A DNA stretch of 64,000 nucleotides, from assembly GCF_001659605.2 (NCBI RefSeq), contig NC_035161.2:40939956-41003955 (forward strand). The letters run 5' to 3'. The notes under the pieces are model-generated. The model did no database searches and was not told the DNA's origin. It saw only the letters and a list, made by a program, of their open reading frames with translations. A program made the position numbers and the translations under genes. Below are positions 62,292-64,000 of this stretch, in pieces; the first letter of the stretch is position 1; every line of letters begins with the position of its first letter. This DNA is from Manihot esculenta (lineage: Eukaryota; Streptophyta; Magnoliopsida; Malpighiales; Euphorbiaceae).

Positions 62292-64000
62292 AGTTTTCTG
62301 CTTTGCTTGAGGTCTTTCTAATTTGTTTGTCAAAATTACTTGGCCTCTATGTTTATTTGTTTTCTGTTGGTACTTGATTAATTTTTTGTTTGTTCTCCTT
62401 TATTGAAAGATATGGAATTTCCCCCCATTTGAATCACTAGCAATATATTATGTTTTACATTGTCCAATATAGTTCTATTTGCCTTTGCAGATACGTAATA
62501 CATTAGCTCTCCTGCAGTTGTGCATATCATTTTATCTTTTATGTTCTCCCATCAGGAAATTAGTTCTCCACATTATTATAGAATATTCCATTACATAGGC
62601 CATTTTTTCCCCCTTCCTTAAATAAGGAAGTTTCGAACTAGTAATAAGTATGATATGGTACCGTAGCTAATTTGGGTGCTTCTTGTTTAGTGCTTCTGTT
62701 CACGGTGAAGGAAAAATGTCATTGGTAGCAACCACAAATTTTGAGTGAATTTGGGAGCTGTTATATTCATATAGCTACATAGGATTGCAGATGTAGTCAA
62801 GAGAAGGTAGGAATTATAGCGCAAGAGTATTCAATATGGGATTATGCATGACAACAATACAATTGGACAGATGCATTTCGACAAATTGGAATTTGTCCTC
62901 ATATAACTGGAAAAGGGTACTTTTTTTACAAATGGGATTTTTTTGATGGATTTTACTGTTATATTGATGAATGCTTGAGCCACAGCAGAACATCAGTTAC
63001 ACCACCATGCTCGAAAGAACCTTTACTGGGAGGTCTTTGGAAGTTAGATAAGCTAGAAAGATGAAGCCATTACAAGCTGCAGCAGGTAATCTGGGGAATA
63101 GTCTTTTCTTAGCAGGGATACTTGAGGTCCATTACTTCCATGCATTGTCAAGATTCCCAATCCTCCCAGCAGAACTGGCAAGCAAGGAGCAATGAGGGTT
63201 ATTCTAGAAATGGAACCAAACATAGTCGAAAAGCCATGTCTTGAAACTAATGTCACGGGGTTTGCAGAGGTTCCAGTCATTCACTAGTATGCTTTTGCAG
63301 GATTCAATGTTTCAATATTTGAATTGTTTCCAAATTCTTTTCCTAATAATTCACATGACATAAGTGTAAAATAATAAAATAATCACGGTGAGATGAGTTA
63401 TTCGATACTTTTTTTTTTTTTTTAAATTTATTCACCTAAAATATTATGCTCCTAACACTTGTTAGGAGAGTCAACTTGGAATATTTATTTTATTAAAAAA
63501 ATAATATATATAACAACTAATCAGATCTAATTTTAATTTCAAAATCTCTTTGAAAAAAAAAAAAAAAATCTTGCTTGATATCTAAAAAACTCTCCATAAA
63601 CCAGCAAGCGACAAAAGCTTTTCTTTATGGTATTAAAATAAGATAAAATATATTAAAACCTTCTATGAAACTACCTTTGATTTTTTTTTTAATAATTTAA
63701 AATCCTTTTTTTTAATAAGCACAGTTATTGTCTTATTCACACCAAATTGGCATTCATGAATATTAAAAAATCCATTTTTATCTTTAATAATTTTGATGAT
63801 TAAAGAAAGGAAACATGAAAAAAAAATATTGCTAAGAAAAAATTAAATAAAAACTCATCGAAATTGATGTTTTCATATATTATCTTAAAATAATCGAATG
63901 AATGTGGTTATAAAAATAATCAAATTAAGAGCTAAAACACTAATGTAAAATTTATTTTTAGTTAATTTATTTAATTTGTAAAATATATGAAATATAGAAA
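62292..64000. other. 3' flank of the desaturase gene and AT-rich DNA
   Basis: 62292-62500 is probably the desaturase 3' UTR. 62600-63300 is moderately complex with no recognised gene; a 75-codon minus-strand frame at 63053-63280 lacks known motifs. 63340-64000 is AT-rich with poly(T) and poly(A) runs near 63408-63423 and 63553-63567. Confidence 0.4.

Noticed and set aside
63053..63280. 75-codon minus-strand frame past the desaturase
   Set aside because: Composition is acceptable, but I see no motif, no splice context and no neighbour that supports a gene.
1..64000. CRISPR arrays, bacterial operons, viral genomes, rRNA or tRNA genes
   Set aside because: No regularly spaced repeats, prokaryotic gene layout, viral gene set or rRNA-like blocks were seen. 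tRNA genes could not be excluded fully by eye; a tRNAscan-SE run would settle it.

Overview
This is nuclear DNA from a flowering plant, most likely a rosid eudicot; the protein style hints at Malpighiales or Euphorbiaceae, but that is a guess. The evidence is AT-rich intergenic DNA, genes split by GT-AG introns, plant-only families (DUF2358, RG-II xylosyltransferase, plant BAG6, ABIL1, sphingolipid delta-8 desaturase) and plant transposable elements. There is no bacterial, viral or organellar gene cluster. I found no new biochemical system. The interest lies in gene order, one decayed gene and several mobile-element insertions.

Layout, all on the minus strand unless stated: a coiled-coil BLT/USO1-like protein (0.86-4.36 kb, with a MITE in its second intron); a broken phosphatidylinositol-phosphate kinase pseudogene (6.7-8.9 kb); an F-box/kelch gene with a 1.1-kb leader intron (10.5-13.1 kb); a gene-poor stretch (13.1-19.3 kb); a single-exon C2-domain gene (19.4-20.1 kb); BAG6 with IQ and BAG domains (21.7-25.8 kb); a 14-exon membrane-anchored GT4-type glycosyltransferase (28.6-36.6 kb) whose second intron holds a solo LTR with a perfect 5-bp target duplication; a decayed Ty3/gypsy (Tat-like) element (plus strand, 37.6-42.1 kb); a GT77 RG-II xylosyltransferase of the MGP4/RGXT type (43.8-46.3 kb); the WAVE-complex subunit ABIL1 in nine exons (48.0-52.2 kb); a plastid-targeted DUF2358 protein (54.0-56.1 kb); and, on the plus strand, a single-exon sphingolipid delta-8 desaturase (60.9-62.3 kb).

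The genes do not form one pathway. They look like an old conserved block. From memory of Arabidopsis gene numbers, the BLT-like gene, BAG6, ABIL1, DUF2358 and SLD match a run near At2g46250-At2g46210. The PIPK, C2, GT4 and MGP4-type genes match a run near At4g01190-At4g01220. Here the two runs are interleaved, as expected if Arabidopsis split one ancestral block by losing different copies after duplication.

Exon limits were worked out by hand from splice sites, reading phase and family similarity, and should be good to the base where stated. UTR ends and promoters are not determined except where noted.
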